The notes beneath the pieces are model-generated. The model ran no database searches, was not told the DNA's origin, and worked only from the letters and a program-made list of their open reading frames with translations. A DNA stretch of 64,000 nt, from the NCBI GenBank assembly GCA_913062555.1, contig CAJXVU010000002.1, positions 62,001-126,000 on the forward strand. The letters are read 5' to 3'. Numbering within the stretch: the first letter of the stretch is position 1; every line of letters begins with the position of its first letter. Positions 32,898 to 41,571 of the stretch are shown here, one piece after another. This DNA is from an uncultured Bacteroidota bacterium. GTDB taxonomy: Bacteria > Bacteroidota > Bacteroidia > Flavobacteriales > Flavobacteriaceae. A program made the position numbers and the translations under genes.

Positions 32898-34466
32898 TTA
32901 TTGATAATCAGTTTTTTTTTCATGAGATAAAGGAAGTAATCTCGCTTTGAGATCTGGATTAGCCATATTTTTATCTAATGGAAACATAGGGCGCACAATA
33001 CGTTGATGATTGAGTCGTACGAGATCTTGATCTACACCACCTGGAGTTAAGGCCATAATCCAGCCTTTTCTCAGATTATATAATTCAGGGACTAAGTATC
33101 CTATTTTTACAACGACAATATCCGTTTCACGTGGGTTTAATCCCAATCTAGTAAAATCGACTTCTTTATGATAGGGTTTACGTTTTTTGGTAACAATTAT
33201 GGAAACGTTTCCAGTTTTCACAACGATTTCTGTTTCGGCGTGTTTATCACCATGTTCTATCGCTGTTATTGTTCCTGTTAATTGTATAGGAGGCGCAAAT
33301 CTAGCGTCAATATCTGCACCTGCCAATGCTGAAATTTTTTTGCCAACACCTAATTCTATGGCCTTTTTTACAAAATCGGGTCCTGGGATTGAGGCATAAA
33401 TAAGAGCGGGACTAGTTGGCGATTGAAACTCGGGGTGACTTAATATTTCATTTAAGGTCCAGGTGACATCTCCTGCACCACCTGCTGTAGGATTATCACC
33501 CATATCGCTAATAATAAAAGGCTGCTCTTCACTAGCTAATGCCATTACGATACTTTCATCTAATGTCGCTGTTGGTGCAACAAATTCAAAATCATGCCGC
33601 ACATCCCAAAAACTTTGGGCCAAATCTTCAGCGGTCTGTGTTACTTTATTCTTATCATCGCCGGTAACCATGACAACAGCATGATTACGAGGTTCGTCTG
33701 CCCAAGCATATCCAATCCAAATTGCAGCATCAACAATGCCTTCTTGAGCCGTCGCCGGAGCAATTTTAGCATATAAACTTTTCCCTGGTTCAATACGTGT
33801 ACTTGTCATTTCTCCCGGGAGTAAAATGGGTACAGGGATCCATGCTTTATATGCTGGTTTCCCTTTACCGCTTTCTATCCTGTCAAGAAGGTTTACTAAA
33901 GCTCGTTTTTTAGAATCTATAGCATCTTCGTGTGGTGCCATTCTATAACAGGTAATTAGATCGGAGTGTTGCGCCAGTCGTTGGGACACATTTCCGTGTA
34001 AATCCATAGATGTAGAAATAATAGTTTCTGTGCCTATAACTTCGCGAATTCTTTTAATAAAATCACCTTCAGGATCATCTAAGTCAACCACACTCATGGC
34101 GCCATGAATGTCTAAAAACAAACCATCGTAAGGCAAGTCTTTTTTGAGCATATCAATTGTTTGATTAAGTAATGACTCATAAGCTTCTCTAGTTACCGTA
34201 CCTCCTGGAAGGGCATGACCTTGTAATGTTGGAAACCAGCTTGCGCGTTCTCTTTGTAATGAGTCAGTAGCTAAAAACGGATAATAGGAGAACACATCAT
34301 CGCCATATTTAGCATGAAATGCTTCCTCATGACTCAAAGCTGGAGAGAAGGTGCTCGATTCAATAGCAATTCCAGCGATGGCAATTCGAGGGAGTTCTTT
34401 TGTCGCCTCCTTTGTTTTGCATCCAAATAATGAGATTAGTAATAGTATAATAAAAGTATTTTTCAT
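32898..34466 (-). CDS. M81 family (MlrC-like) metallopeptidase, lipoprotein
   Basis: A lipobox (SLFGC, Cys16) indicates a membrane-anchored periplasmic protein. The M81 domain follows: IAIAGIAIESSTFSP, GGTVTREAYESL, LDIHGAMSV with the metal-binding D-x-H, TSMDLHGNV and CYRMAPHEDA. The C-terminal MlrC_C domain has ISDMGDNPTAGGAGD. MlrC was first described in microcystin degradation, but most homologues act on unknown small or linear peptides. The length of 522 is typical. The region 32745-32897 upstream of topB and the 78 bases to the next gene show nothing further; it may form a loose operon with the NTF2-like gene upstream. Confidence 0.9.
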   Translation of the reverse strand: MKNTFIILLLISLFGCKTKEATKELPRIAIAGIAIESSTFSPALSHEEAFHAKYGDDVFSYYPFLATDSLQRERASWFPTLQGHALPGGTVTREAYESLLNQTIDMLKKDLPYDGLFLDIHGAMSVVDLDDPEGDFIKRIREVIGTETIISTSMDLHGNVSQRLAQHSDLITCYRMAPHEDAIDSKKRALVNLLDRIESGKGKPAYKAWIPVPILLPGEMTSTRIEPGKSLYAKIAPATAQEGIVDAAIWIGYAWADEPRNHAVVMVTGDDKNKVTQTAEDLAQSFWDVRHDFEFVAPTATLDESIVMALASEEQPFIISDMGDNPTAGGAGDVTWTLNEILSHPEFQSPTSPALIYASIPGPDFVKKAIELGVGKKISALAGADIDARFAPPIQLTGTITAIEHGDKHAETEIVVKTGNVSIIVTKKRKPYHKEVDFTRLGLNPRETDIVVVKIGYLVPELYNLRKGWIMALTPGGVDQDLVRLNHQRIVRPMFPLDKNMANPDLKARLLPLSHEKKTDYQ

Positions 34467-34544
34467 AGTTCGTAGTTATTATTTTATTAATCGATCCTGT
34501 AATTTATGTAGTGTATAAACTCAATAAATATTCTCATGTAAAAC

Positions 34545-35087
34545 TTACGTTTGCTTTTTAGGAATTGGATTGTCCGGTCGCTCACTATCAAATATCCATG
34601 AAAGAATCCACCAACGGGTACCATCATTATAAAGTTGAATACTATTTATACCTCGTGCAGTTACAGGTCCGTTGTTTTCTTTTTTGGTTTCGTAAGTACT
34701 CCAGACGTGGGTGATATTGCCAAAATGATTTACCTCTCTATGAATTTCATATTCAAAAAAACCGTTTTTTGGGGTTCCAAAACTTTCATGATACTCTGCT
34801 AAGCTTTGCGCTACGATGTAGGGGTTTTGTTTTTTATTCTTTCCAGTCATGGCTATAAAAGCATTGGGATGATGTAAGGATGCGTCTCTTTTCCAATCAC
34901 GCGCTTGCCCTCCTGGACCAGAAATAACTTCGTAATAGGCTTTTATTATACCATCAAGCGTTTGGACATCTTCTAGGAGTGGATATTTGTTTTGATCATT
35001 TTCCTGAGCGTAATTAGTGCTAAAGCTAAGCAGGGAGAGAATTAATAAGGCCAATAGTTTAATGGTAAGAGTGCGATTAGAATTCAT
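34545..35087 (-). CDS. Exported NTF2-like (DUF4440/SnoaL-type) protein
   Basis: After a signal peptide (residues 1-27, ending NYAQ) the protein has an NTF2-like cone fold pattern: an N-terminal helix (LDGIIKAYYEVIS), LHHPNAFIAMTG, a helix with QSLAEYHESFG, and strands with FGNITHVWSTYE and WWILSWIFDSER. NTF2-like folds serve as small enzymes or binding pockets, and no catalytic residues can be assigned here. It lies 78 bases upstream of the M81 lipoprotein gene on the same strand and could be co-transcribed with it. Confidence 0.75.
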   Translation of the reverse strand: MNSNRTLTIKLLALLILSLLSFSTNYAQENDQNKYPLLEDVQTLDGIIKAYYEVISGPGGQARDWKRDASLHHPNAFIAMTGKNKKQNPYIVAQSLAEYHESFGTPKNGFFEYEIHREVNHFGNITHVWSTYETKKENNGPVTARGINSIQLYNDGTRWWILSWIFDSERPDNPIPKKQT

Positions 35088-35217
35088 TTGTTTGAACTTT
35101 GAGATTAATATTAATTTAGCGAGTACTAATATGATTCCCCTAAAATATTTGTTTTCAAGCAGGCGTCCAAGCCATGGGGATCAAAAATTTAACAATTTGT
35201 AGTATTGGGAAGCAAAA

Positions 35218-37332
35218 CTATGCTTTAGTGTCAATAACGCTTAATGCCAATCTTATTTTAAAATAATCGAGTTCTCCCTCAAAGTGTTCAAAATAGGGTT
35301 TTAAACTCTTGGGGGCGTCTAATTCGGTCTTTACCTTTTTTACAGCTTCAACTTCACTTTTGGAAACAAAATCAAAGATATTAATGTCTTTACCATCACT
35401 ATGTAATTTTGCAATATGAGAATATATGGTGGTAGATTTAAGTTTGCGCTCTATTGAAATTTCGTCTATGGACAGCCCTGATTTGTAAAGTTGATAAGTC
35501 ACCATATGTGTTTCTGTTTTTTTAGGAGCCTTAATTTTAGAATTCATAAAGGACATAATTTCTGCAATAAATTCGTCCCCATAAACTTCAAGTTTACGTT
35601 GTCCAACGCCACTAATGGTTAAAAATTCGGAGGCGCTCATTGGTCTAACCCGTTCCATTTCCTTTAAGGCCGCATCACTAAACACAAGATAAGCAGGAAT
35701 GTTTTCTTCCAATGAAATTTTATAACGCAGTTTTCGTAAACGCTCAAAAAGAGAATTGTCTTTGGACTTCTTTGGTTGCTTTCTTTTTTCTTCTTTTACA
35801 TTTTCAATACGATCAACTGGACGTGTTAAATAGATCTTTGTATTCTCATATAATACCTTATTAGAAAAGGAGGTGAGTTGTAAAGCATTATTTTTATGAA
35901 AAGCGATTTCACAAAAACCTTGGTTTATAAGCTGAATAATATACTGTTGCCAGTCTTTCCAGGTAATATCATGGCCAATTCCGAATGTTTTAATACGGTC
36001 ATATCTTTTTTCTAAAATATTCGCATTTTTGGCGCCTCTTAAAACATCAATCACTGTTCCTGTTGCTTCACTTTCATTCAGTCTTGTGATGGTTGATAAT
36101 ATTTTTTGACCAATAATTGTCCCATCGAAGAATTGTGGTGGATTTTTACAAACGTCACAATTTCCACAATTTTCGGCTAATAATTCTCCAAAATAACTCA
36201 ATAAAATTTTTCGTCTGCAGGTGTTTGCTTCCGAAAACTGTTTCATGCGTTCCAATTTTGCTATTTGTACTTCTTCATTCGCAGCACCTGAAGCAAATTT
36301 TCGAAGCTGGATCACATCGGCATAGCTATGGAATAAAAGGGCTTTTGCATTTAAGCCATCACGTCCGGATCTTCCAATTTCTTGATAATAACCCTCAATG
36401 TTTTTTGGCATGTTATGATGAATCACAAAACGCACATTAGACTTATCGATACCCATGCCAAAAGCAACCGTTGCACAGACCACCTGAACCTTGTCGAAAA
36501 TAAAGTTTTCCTGCACTTTTGTACGCTCTTCAAAGCTTAAACCAGCATGATAGGCAGATGCATGTATTCCGTTGTCATTCAGCTTTTTAGATATTTGTTC
36601 CGTATTCTTTCTGCTAAGACAATAAATAATGCCAGACTCGTTAGATTTTTTGGTTATAAAGTTAATAATTTGTGACGCTCTATTATTTGCAGGGCGGACT
36701 TCTAATTCAATGTTTTCTCTATCAAAAGAGGATAAAAACGCTGTTGCATTTGGAATCTGTAACTGGTTTAATATATCTTGTCTTGTGGCTTTATCGGCAG
36801 TTGCGGTTAAAGCAATAATAGGTATGTTTGGCAAAGATTTTTTAAGAAATCCAAGCTGTTGATAGGAGGGTCTGAAATCATGTCCCCAGGAAGAGATACA
36901 ATGCGCTTCATCTATGGCAATGCAGCTAATATAGGATTCATTTAAGATATTTTGTAATGCCGCAAGACTTTCAGGAGCCACATAAAGTAATTTCAAGTCG
37001 GCTTTAATAACCCTATCAAGAATATCCTCTTGCTGAGCCGTATCTTGACTACTATTGAAAAAGGCAGCAGGAATTCCGTTTGCATTTAATCCATCCACCT
37101 GATCTTTCATTAATGCAATTAATGGAGAAATAACCAAAGTGGTGCCTTTAAGTAATAATGCTGGTAACTGAAAGCAAATTGATTTTCCACCACCTGTAGG
37201 CATAATTACTAGGCAATCTTTATTTCTCAAAACAGTTTCTACGATGGCTTTTTGTTGATCTCGAAAGCTATCATAACCAAAATAGGTTTTAAGAGTAGGA
37301 AGTAATTGTGCTTGAAAATTAGATTTTGGCAT
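35218..37332 (-). CDS. recQ: ATP-dependent DNA helicase RecQ
   Basis: This 3'-5' SF2 DNA helicase of recombination and fork repair has Walker A MPTGGGKSICFQLPA, DEAHCISSWGHDFRPSY, TATAD and motif VI QEIGRSGRDG. The RQC zinc site is visible as CRRKILLSYFGE followed by CGNCDVC. An HRDC domain follows (LRKLRYKISLEENIPAYLVF; SGVGQRKLEVYGDEF), and after it a C-terminal helix-turn-helix of the HTH_40 type (LYKSGLSIDEISIERKL). The length of 704 is typical of Bacteroidetes RecQ. A well-matched promoter is at 37352-37381. Confidence 0.96.
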   Translation of the reverse strand: MPKSNFQAQLLPTLKTYFGYDSFRDQQKAIVETVLRNKDCLVIMPTGGGKSICFQLPALLLKGTTLVISPLIALMKDQVDGLNANGIPAAFFNSSQDTAQQEDILDRVIKADLKLLYVAPESLAALQNILNESYISCIAIDEAHCISSWGHDFRPSYQQLGFLKKSLPNIPIIALTATADKATRQDILNQLQIPNATAFLSSFDRENIELEVRPANNRASQIINFITKKSNESGIIYCLSRKNTEQISKKLNDNGIHASAYHAGLSFEERTKVQENFIFDKVQVVCATVAFGMGIDKSNVRFVIHHNMPKNIEGYYQEIGRSGRDGLNAKALLFHSYADVIQLRKFASGAANEEVQIAKLERMKQFSEANTCRRKILLSYFGELLAENCGNCDVCKNPPQFFDGTIIGQKILSTITRLNESEATGTVIDVLRGAKNANILEKRYDRIKTFGIGHDITWKDWQQYIIQLINQGFCEIAFHKNNALQLTSFSNKVLYENTKIYLTRPVDRIENVKEEKRKQPKKSKDNSLFERLRKLRYKISLEENIPAYLVFSDAALKEMERVRPMSASEFLTISGVGQRKLEVYGDEFIAEIMSFMNSKIKAPKKTETHMVTYQLYKSGLSIDEISIERKLKSTTIYSHIAKLHSDGKDINIFDFVSKSEVEAVKKVKTELDAPKSLKPYFEHFEGELDYFKIRLALSVIDTKA

Positions 37333-37351
37333 GAATTGGAGTTTGAACTAG

Positions 37352-37381
37352 CAAAATTAATAGAAGTTAATCGTATAGCAA
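37352..37381 (-). promoter_or_regulatory. Promoter of recQ
   Basis: On the minus strand TTG (37381-37379), 19 bases, then TAATTTTG (37359-37352) match both promoter elements at the ideal spacing. The -7 box ends 19 bases before the recQ start codon. Confidence 0.7.
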
Positions 37382-37422
37382 AAGTTCTACTTATATTTTT
37401 ATTAAGAGGTTTAGGAGAATTT

Positions 37423-38244
37423 CTATTTATGCCACCATATGACAAAGCATTTATGTAGTTCGCCATTTTGTCTTTTAATCCAGCATAAAACAGATGATTT
37501 GCCGGTTATAGAAGGCTCAATTTTACTTAAGAATAATTCATATGTTAACCAATTGGTTTGCGTTTGTATTTCCATGAGCCAATCAACTTTAATAGGGATA
37601 TAGAATTTAGAATCTGAAAACTCATTGAGTTCGTCATATGTCAAGTAAAATCCACTGACACAAGCATTGTTGAGTAGTTTAAACTCTATATTTCTATTGA
37701 AATAGGGTATAAATAATTGTGCTTTAAAATGTACGTATTGCCGAATTTCATGAGCAGCAATACTTAAAGTTTCTAACAGTGTTTTGGCTTCAGACGTATG
37801 GAGTAGTGGTAGTTGTTTGTTTTTTAACTTTGTTAATTTCTGAATCAAACTATCATTTCTATTCGGGCCAATCCAATGTTCTAGTTCAGAATTCCCAACA
37901 GTAGCATCGTACAAATAAAATTTATATACAATTTCCACATGTGCAGGGTTCTCATTTAGCATTAACAAGCAATCGAGTTCACCAAGGGTGATTTTATCTT
38001 GTTGTATTTGAATGTTTTCAGCAAGGATAGTTACAAGCTTATATTGATATAACTGGTGAGACACAAAGCGTTCTACTCGTTTTCCTAAGCGGAGATTTTT
38101 AATAATGTTCCCGCTAAAAACAGTGGTTTTCTGAGAGGGTAAAATGAGTTGTTTCAGCCCAAAAACAGAGGTATCCTGCCAAAGTAAAGCGGTATTGAGA
38201 AAACCTAAATATTGTAATTGTATATGTCTTGTGTCAAAATCCAT
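37423..38244 (-). CDS. DUF1853 family protein
   Basis: The protein matches DUF1853: LQYLGFLNTALLW at the N-terminus, FVSHQLYQYKLV, LGELDCLLMLNE with the acidic patch and HVEIVYKFYLYD, WIGPNRNDSLIQKLTKL, and a C-terminal CWIKRQNGELHKCFVIWW. The E-x(n)-D-C-L and E-I-V-x-K pattern resembles a PD-(D/E)XK nuclease-like core, but I would not claim activity. Function is unknown. The start is taken at ATG 38244 (MDFDTRHIQ) instead of 38307, because the extra 21 residues are not part of the family and would lie across the divergent promoter region. Confidence 0.82.
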   Translation of the reverse strand: MDFDTRHIQLQYLGFLNTALLWQDTSVFGLKQLILPSQKTTVFSGNIIKNLRLGKRVERFVSHQLYQYKLVTILAENIQIQQDKITLGELDCLLMLNENPAHVEIVYKFYLYDATVGNSELEHWIGPNRNDSLIQKLTKLKNKQLPLLHTSEAKTLLETLSIAAHEIRQYVHFKAQLFIPYFNRNIEFKLLNNACVSGFYLTYDELNEFSDSKFYIPIKVDWLMEIQTQTNWLTYELFLSKIEPSITGKSSVLCWIKRQNGELHKCFVIWWHK

Positions 38245-38306
38245 TTTGCAATTCGAAAATACAAATATCTTTCGGTCTAAATGAGTTTTAAGCCAAGTGA
38301 ATAGCA

Positions 38307-38314
38307 TACCTTTG
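38307..38314 (+). promoter_or_regulatory. -7 box (TACCTTTG) of the DEAD-box helicase gene
   Basis: TACCTTTG matches the consensus exactly, 19 bases before ATG 38334. It lies inside the 5' extension of the DUF1853 frame on the opposite strand, supporting the shorter DUF1853 start. Confidence 0.6.
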
Positions 38315-38333
38315 CGCCTTTATAAAGAACATT

Positions 38334-39452
38334 ATGTCATCATTTTTAGATTTAGGAGTTGGTCAGCAGTATGTAAAAGGGCTAAAAGAGCTCAACATTA
38401 AAGTACCAACAGAGATTCAAGAAAAAACAATTCCATTGTTAATAGAATCGGCAACCGATTTTATTGGGCTGGCTCAAACTGGGACTGGGAAGACCGCCGC
38501 TTATGGTTTACCAATGTTGCATCATATTGATACTGAAAATGATGAGATTCAAGGTTTAATATTAGCGCCTACGAGAGAGTTGGTACAACAAATAAAAAAG
38601 CAGCTTTTTAAGTTTACAAAATATACGGATTCAAAAATATTTGTGGAAGGTGTTTATGGGGGTGAAAAAATTGATAGACAATTAAAAGCATTGCAACGAA
38701 CAACTCACATTGTAGTTGCTACTCCAGGACGATTGTTAGACCTGATTGAACGTGGGGTTGTAAATATTAAGAATGTTAAGATCTTAATTTTGGATGAAGC
38801 TGACGAAATGCTGAGTATGGGCTTTAAACAAGATTTGAATCGTATTTTAAGATACAATACTGAGAAGCGGAACACCTGGTTGTTTTCTGCAACGATGCCT
38901 GAGGAAATTCAGAGTATGATTAGAACTTATATGTCTGTAGATGCCATTCGTGTTGAAGTTAATAAAAATGCATTGGTTAATGCAAATATTACACATCAAT
39001 ATATTTCAACTACAATTAAAGATAAAGTAAATATATTAACACGAATTCTTGACAGACGAGAGCATGAAAGAGGGATAATTTTCTGCAGAACCAAAGCAGG
39101 AACAAAGAATTTAACGGAAAAATTAAAAAACGAAGGATTTTCAGTTGGCGCATTAGAAGGCGACATGCAACAAAAAGAGCGTGATAAAGTGATGCGCGCT
39201 TTTAAAAATGAAAGCCTGCAAGTTTTAATTTCTACCGATGTGTCTGCACGTGGAATTGATGTCAATAACTTAGCTTTTGTCATTCATCATCAGCTACCAG
39301 AACATATGGAATATTATACTCACAGGAGTGGCAGAACTGCAAGGGCAGGAAATACGGGTAGATCTATAGCCTTAATTATTCCAGGAGAGTTGCAAAAAGT
39401 GCATGACATTCAAAGAGTATTAGGCATTACTTTTAAAGAAATCACGATGTAG
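38334..39452 (+). CDS. DEAD-box RNA helicase, core only
   Basis: All DEAD-box motifs are present: Q motif (KVPTEIQEKTIP), motif I AQTGTGKT, Ia APTRELV, Ib TPGR, II DEAD, III SAT, and IV-VI ending HRSGRTARAG. The protein is 372 residues and stops right after the second RecA-like domain (VLGITFKEITM), so it lacks the basic, RGG or RNA-binding tail found in CsdA, DbpA and many RhlE homologues. It is likely a minimal RNA chaperone for ribosome assembly or mRNA turnover. The convergent anti-sigma-like gene ends only 4 bases away. Confidence 0.93.
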   Translation: MSSFLDLGVGQQYVKGLKELNIKVPTEIQEKTIPLLIESATDFIGLAQTGTGKTAAYGLPMLHHIDTENDEIQGLILAPTRELVQQIKKQLFKFTKYTDSKIFVEGVYGGEKIDRQLKALQRTTHIVVATPGRLLDLIERGVVNIKNVKILILDEADEMLSMGFKQDLNRILRYNTEKRNTWLFSATMPEEIQSMIRTYMSVDAIRVEVNKNALVNANITHQYISTTIKDKVNILTRILDRREHERGIIFCRTKAGTKNLTEKLKNEGFSVGALEGDMQQKERDKVMRAFKNESLQVLISTDVSARGIDVNNLAFVIHHQLPEHMEYYTHRSGRTARAGNTGRSIALIIPGELQKVHDIQRVLGITFKEITM

Positions 39453-39455
39453 TTA

Positions 39456-39947
39456 TTAAGAATGTCTCTTTTTGTATAAAAAATCAATTCCTAGTAGGAG
39501 ATTAATAGTTATTATGCACAAAGCGATTATCGTTGATTCGTTATTAAATGTGCTTAAAAAAGAGCTTAATACATTGCTAATAACTTCAAATTCAGAATCT
39601 CCGGACGGATTGGAATGTACAGTATTACTTGTTAAAAAGGACCAGCTAACCAATATAAACATAAGAGCTATAAATATGCCCACAACTTTTTTACCTATAA
39701 TAGGTTGAAAAGGGATTGTTGTGCGTTTGGGCTCAAGTTTGGATATAATACCTTCTGAAAAACTGGAAGAAGGGTTATCCATGTCTGGAAGATTCACTAA
39801 ATCCGTAAACGGCTCATCTGAAGCTAAGTCAAGTTCTACATTAATTTGTAATTGTTCCATGAGCGTATCAGTGAAATCAGCACTCGGTGCATCAAGGTCA
39901 ATGTTTTTAATCCATTTGATAAGTATGTCGTTTTTTAAGTTGCTCAT
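39456..39947 (-). CDS. Probable membrane anti-sigma partner of the ECF sigma factor
   Basis: The 163-residue protein has a cytosolic N-terminal part and two membrane helices (about 86-106 and 138-157). The N-terminal part contains the same short motif twice: DAPSADFTDTLMEQL (19-33) and DNPSSSFSEGIISKL (57-71). It is encoded 2 bases after the ECF sigma gene, the usual place for an anti-sigma factor, and its cytosolic half could hold the sigma factor at the membrane. No zinc-binding anti-sigma motif is present. The role is inferred from position and topology. Confidence 0.6.
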   Translation of the reverse strand: MSNLKNDILIKWIKNIDLDAPSADFTDTLMEQLQINVELDLASDEPFTDLVNLPDMDNPSSSFSEGIISKLEPKRTTIPFQPIIGKKVVGIFIALMFILVSWSFLTSNTVHSNPSGDSEFEVISNVLSSFLSTFNNESTIIALCIITINLLLGIDFLYKKRHS

Positions 39948-39949
39948 GC

Positions 39950-40513
39950 TTATAATAGCGTGTTTATTTCATGTTTTAGTAAAGTCTTAAGTTCTCTTTT
40001 TAATTTTTTACGTGCTCTGAAGAGCTTTACTTTAATATTGGACTCAGATAATCCAGTAATAGTTTTAATTTCTGCAATACTATTTTCATTGATATAAAAT
40101 AGACTTATTAGAAGTCCTTCCTTTTCTGAGAGCCTGTCGATGGCATGCTTCACATATTTCTGATGATCTTGAGTTTTTAAAAAATCATTCTCATAACTTT
40201 CATATTCAAAGGTGACTTCTTCATTAATTTGTTGGGTCTTGATCTGATTCTTTCTTGCATTATAAATCGCCGTTCTATATACAATGGTATATAACCAAGT
40301 CGAAAATTTAGATTTCTTCTCAAAGGAATGAAGTTGCTGATAGGCTTTAATAAACGCTTCTTGAGTAGTATCTTCTGCATCTTCAGTATTCCGCATTATT
40401 TTAAGTGCCACTGTGTAAGCCATGTTCTTGTATTTATTAACAAGATGGGTGTAGGCTGCTAGGTCGCCATTTAATACGCGCTCTATATAAATATAGTCGT
40501 TAGAAGGTATCAT
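39950..40513 (-). CDS. ECF RNA polymerase sigma factor
   Basis: Sigma region 2 is clear (LVNKYKNMAYTVALKIMRNTEDAEDTTQEAFIKAYQQL; FSTWLYTIVYRTAINYARK-type end, here RTAIYNARK). A linker follows, then sigma region 4 (AIDRLSEKEGLLISLFYINENSIAEIKTITGLSESNIKVKLFRARKKL). At 187 residues it is a typical group 4 (ECF) factor. Its promoter (40521-40550) is a mirror copy of that of the divergent operon, so it very likely activates itself and that operon. The start codon lies about 8 bases after the -10 element, so the transcript may be leaderless. A probable anti-sigma gene follows at once. Confidence 0.92.
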   Translation of the reverse strand: MIPSNDYIYIERVLNGDLAAYTHLVNKYKNMAYTVALKIMRNTEDAEDTTQEAFIKAYQQLHSFEKKSKFSTWLYTIVYRTAIYNARKNQIKTQQINEEVTFEYESYENDFLKTQDHQKYVKHAIDRLSEKEGLLISLFYINENSIAEIKTITGLSESNIKVKLFRARKKLKRELKTLLKHEINTLL

Positions 40514-40520
40514 TCAATAA

Positions 40521-40550
40521 TAGGATGCCTGTTTTATAAAATAGGTTACA
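40521..40550 (-). promoter_or_regulatory. ECF-type promoter of the sigma factor gene
   Basis: On the minus strand TGTAACC (40550-40544), 15 bases, then GCATCCTA (40528-40521). The plus-strand promoter at 40594-40623 has the same two elements at the same spacing. The sigma start codon is at 40513, so the expected transcript start practically coincides with the ATG. Confidence 0.65.
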
Positions 40551-40593
40551 AATTAATCTGTTTTTATTCAATATTAAAATTAATCAAAAAAAG

Positions 40594-40623
40594 TGTAACC
40601 TATTTGAAATGTCTTGCATCCTA
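40594..40623 (+). promoter_or_regulatory. ECF-type promoter of the DUF6249 operon
   Basis: TGTAACC (40594-40600), 15 bases, then GCATCCTA (40616-40623). Together with the minus-strand copy it forms two nested inverted repeats, TAGGATGC...GCATCCTA and AATAGGTTACA...TGTAACCTATT, sharing the centre 40572. The expected leader to ATG 40648 is about 18 bases. Confidence 0.65.
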
Positions 40624-40647
40624 TGGAAGTAAGTTAAATTATAAAAC

Positions 40648-40995
40648 ATGATTGTCATGGACGAAATATTTAGAGATTTTTTAGTAACATTTACTATAGT
40701 TGCAGCCGTATTTGGGATGGTTTATATGCACTATATAACACGGCATAGAGAGCGATTATCTATGATGGAAAAAGGCTTAGACCTTTCTGGGTTGTTAGCA
40801 GGAAAGCATGCGCGGTGGACGAGCTTAAAATACGGCATGCTGTTAATAGGAGTTGCCATTGGAATGCTTGTTGGAAATATTGTTTACAAACAGTACGACC
40901 TTAGTAATATCGTTTCCTATTTATCAATGACATTATTATGTGGTGGCTTAAGTTTGGTGCTCTATTTTATAATTGAAGGGAAATATAAAAAATAA
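40648..40995 (+). CDS. DUF6249 membrane protein
   Basis: The 115-residue protein has three hydrophobic helices: about 10-28 (FLVTFTIVAAVFGMVYMHYI), 61-80 and 90-109. Between the first two is the loop HRERLSMMEKGLDLSGLL, the recognisable signature of DUF6249. Function is unknown; such genes commonly sit next to ECF sigma genes in Bacteroidetes. It is the first gene of a plus-strand operon starting at a promoter that mirrors that of the sigma gene. The next gene follows after 15 bases. ATG 40648 is used; an ATG three codons later is also possible. Confidence 0.82.
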   Translation: MIVMDEIFRDFLVTFTIVAAVFGMVYMHYITRHRERLSMMEKGLDLSGLLAGKHARWTSLKYGMLLIGVAIGMLVGNIVYKQYDLSNIVSYLSMTLLCGGLSLVLYFIIEGKYKK

Positions 40996-41010
40996 AAGAG
41001 TATTAATAAT

Positions 41011-41505
41011 ATGATGAAATTCACTATGTCTTTAAAACAGCTATCTCGTTTAACTTTTGCGCTTGTTGCGCTATCAACGTTCGGTTGCACAAGCAATGGA
41101 TCTGAATATCATTATGTTCCTGATGATATCGATTTGTATAACACTATAGTACATCTTGATAGCCTGTATTTTAATGCCTATAATAGCTGTGATCTAAAGA
41201 CCCAATCAGACTTGTATTCGGAAGACATAGAATTTTTCCATGACAAAGGTGGCTTGTCTACTTCTAAAAGTGACCTAATGAATGCTTTGGAGGTGAATAT
41301 TTGTGGTAAGGTAACTCGAGAGTTGGTACAAGGAAGTATAGAAGTTTATCCAATTAAGGACTATGGTGCCGTTGAAATTGGGCTTCATAAGTTTCATAAC
41401 AATCAGGAGCCAGAAGGAACAATCTCGAAAATAGGTAAGTTTGTATTGTTGTGGGAGCATAAAAACAATACATGGAAAATCACAAAAGTGATCAGCCTTC
41501 ATTAG
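41011..41505 (+). CDS. DUF4440-like (NTF2-fold) lipoprotein
   Basis: A lipobox (LSTFGC, Cys26) predicts a lipoprotein. The NTF2-like domain has LDSLYFNAYNSCDLKTQSDL, then DIEFFHDKGGLS, a helix with ALEVNICG, a strand with GAVEIGLHKFHN and the closing strand KFVLLWEHKNNTWKITKV. It is paralogous to the N-terminal half of the protein at 42774-43619 (DLEFYHDQGGLS; KQNICS). The two flank a serine hydrolase gene. It starts 15 bases after the DUF6249 gene and belongs to the ECF-controlled operon. No catalytic residues can be named. Confidence 0.8.
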   Translation: MMKFTMSLKQLSRLTFALVALSTFGCTSNGSEYHYVPDDIDLYNTIVHLDSLYFNAYNSCDLKTQSDLYSEDIEFFHDKGGLSTSKSDLMNALEVNICGKVTRELVQGSIEVYPIKDYGAVEIGLHKFHNNQEPEGTISKIGKFVLLWEHKNNTWKITKVISLH

Positions 41506-41571
41506 TGCCATTTGCCTTTGATGCTACAAAGGCGTAATAAATTATTTATTTAATCATTAAATCACATTGTT

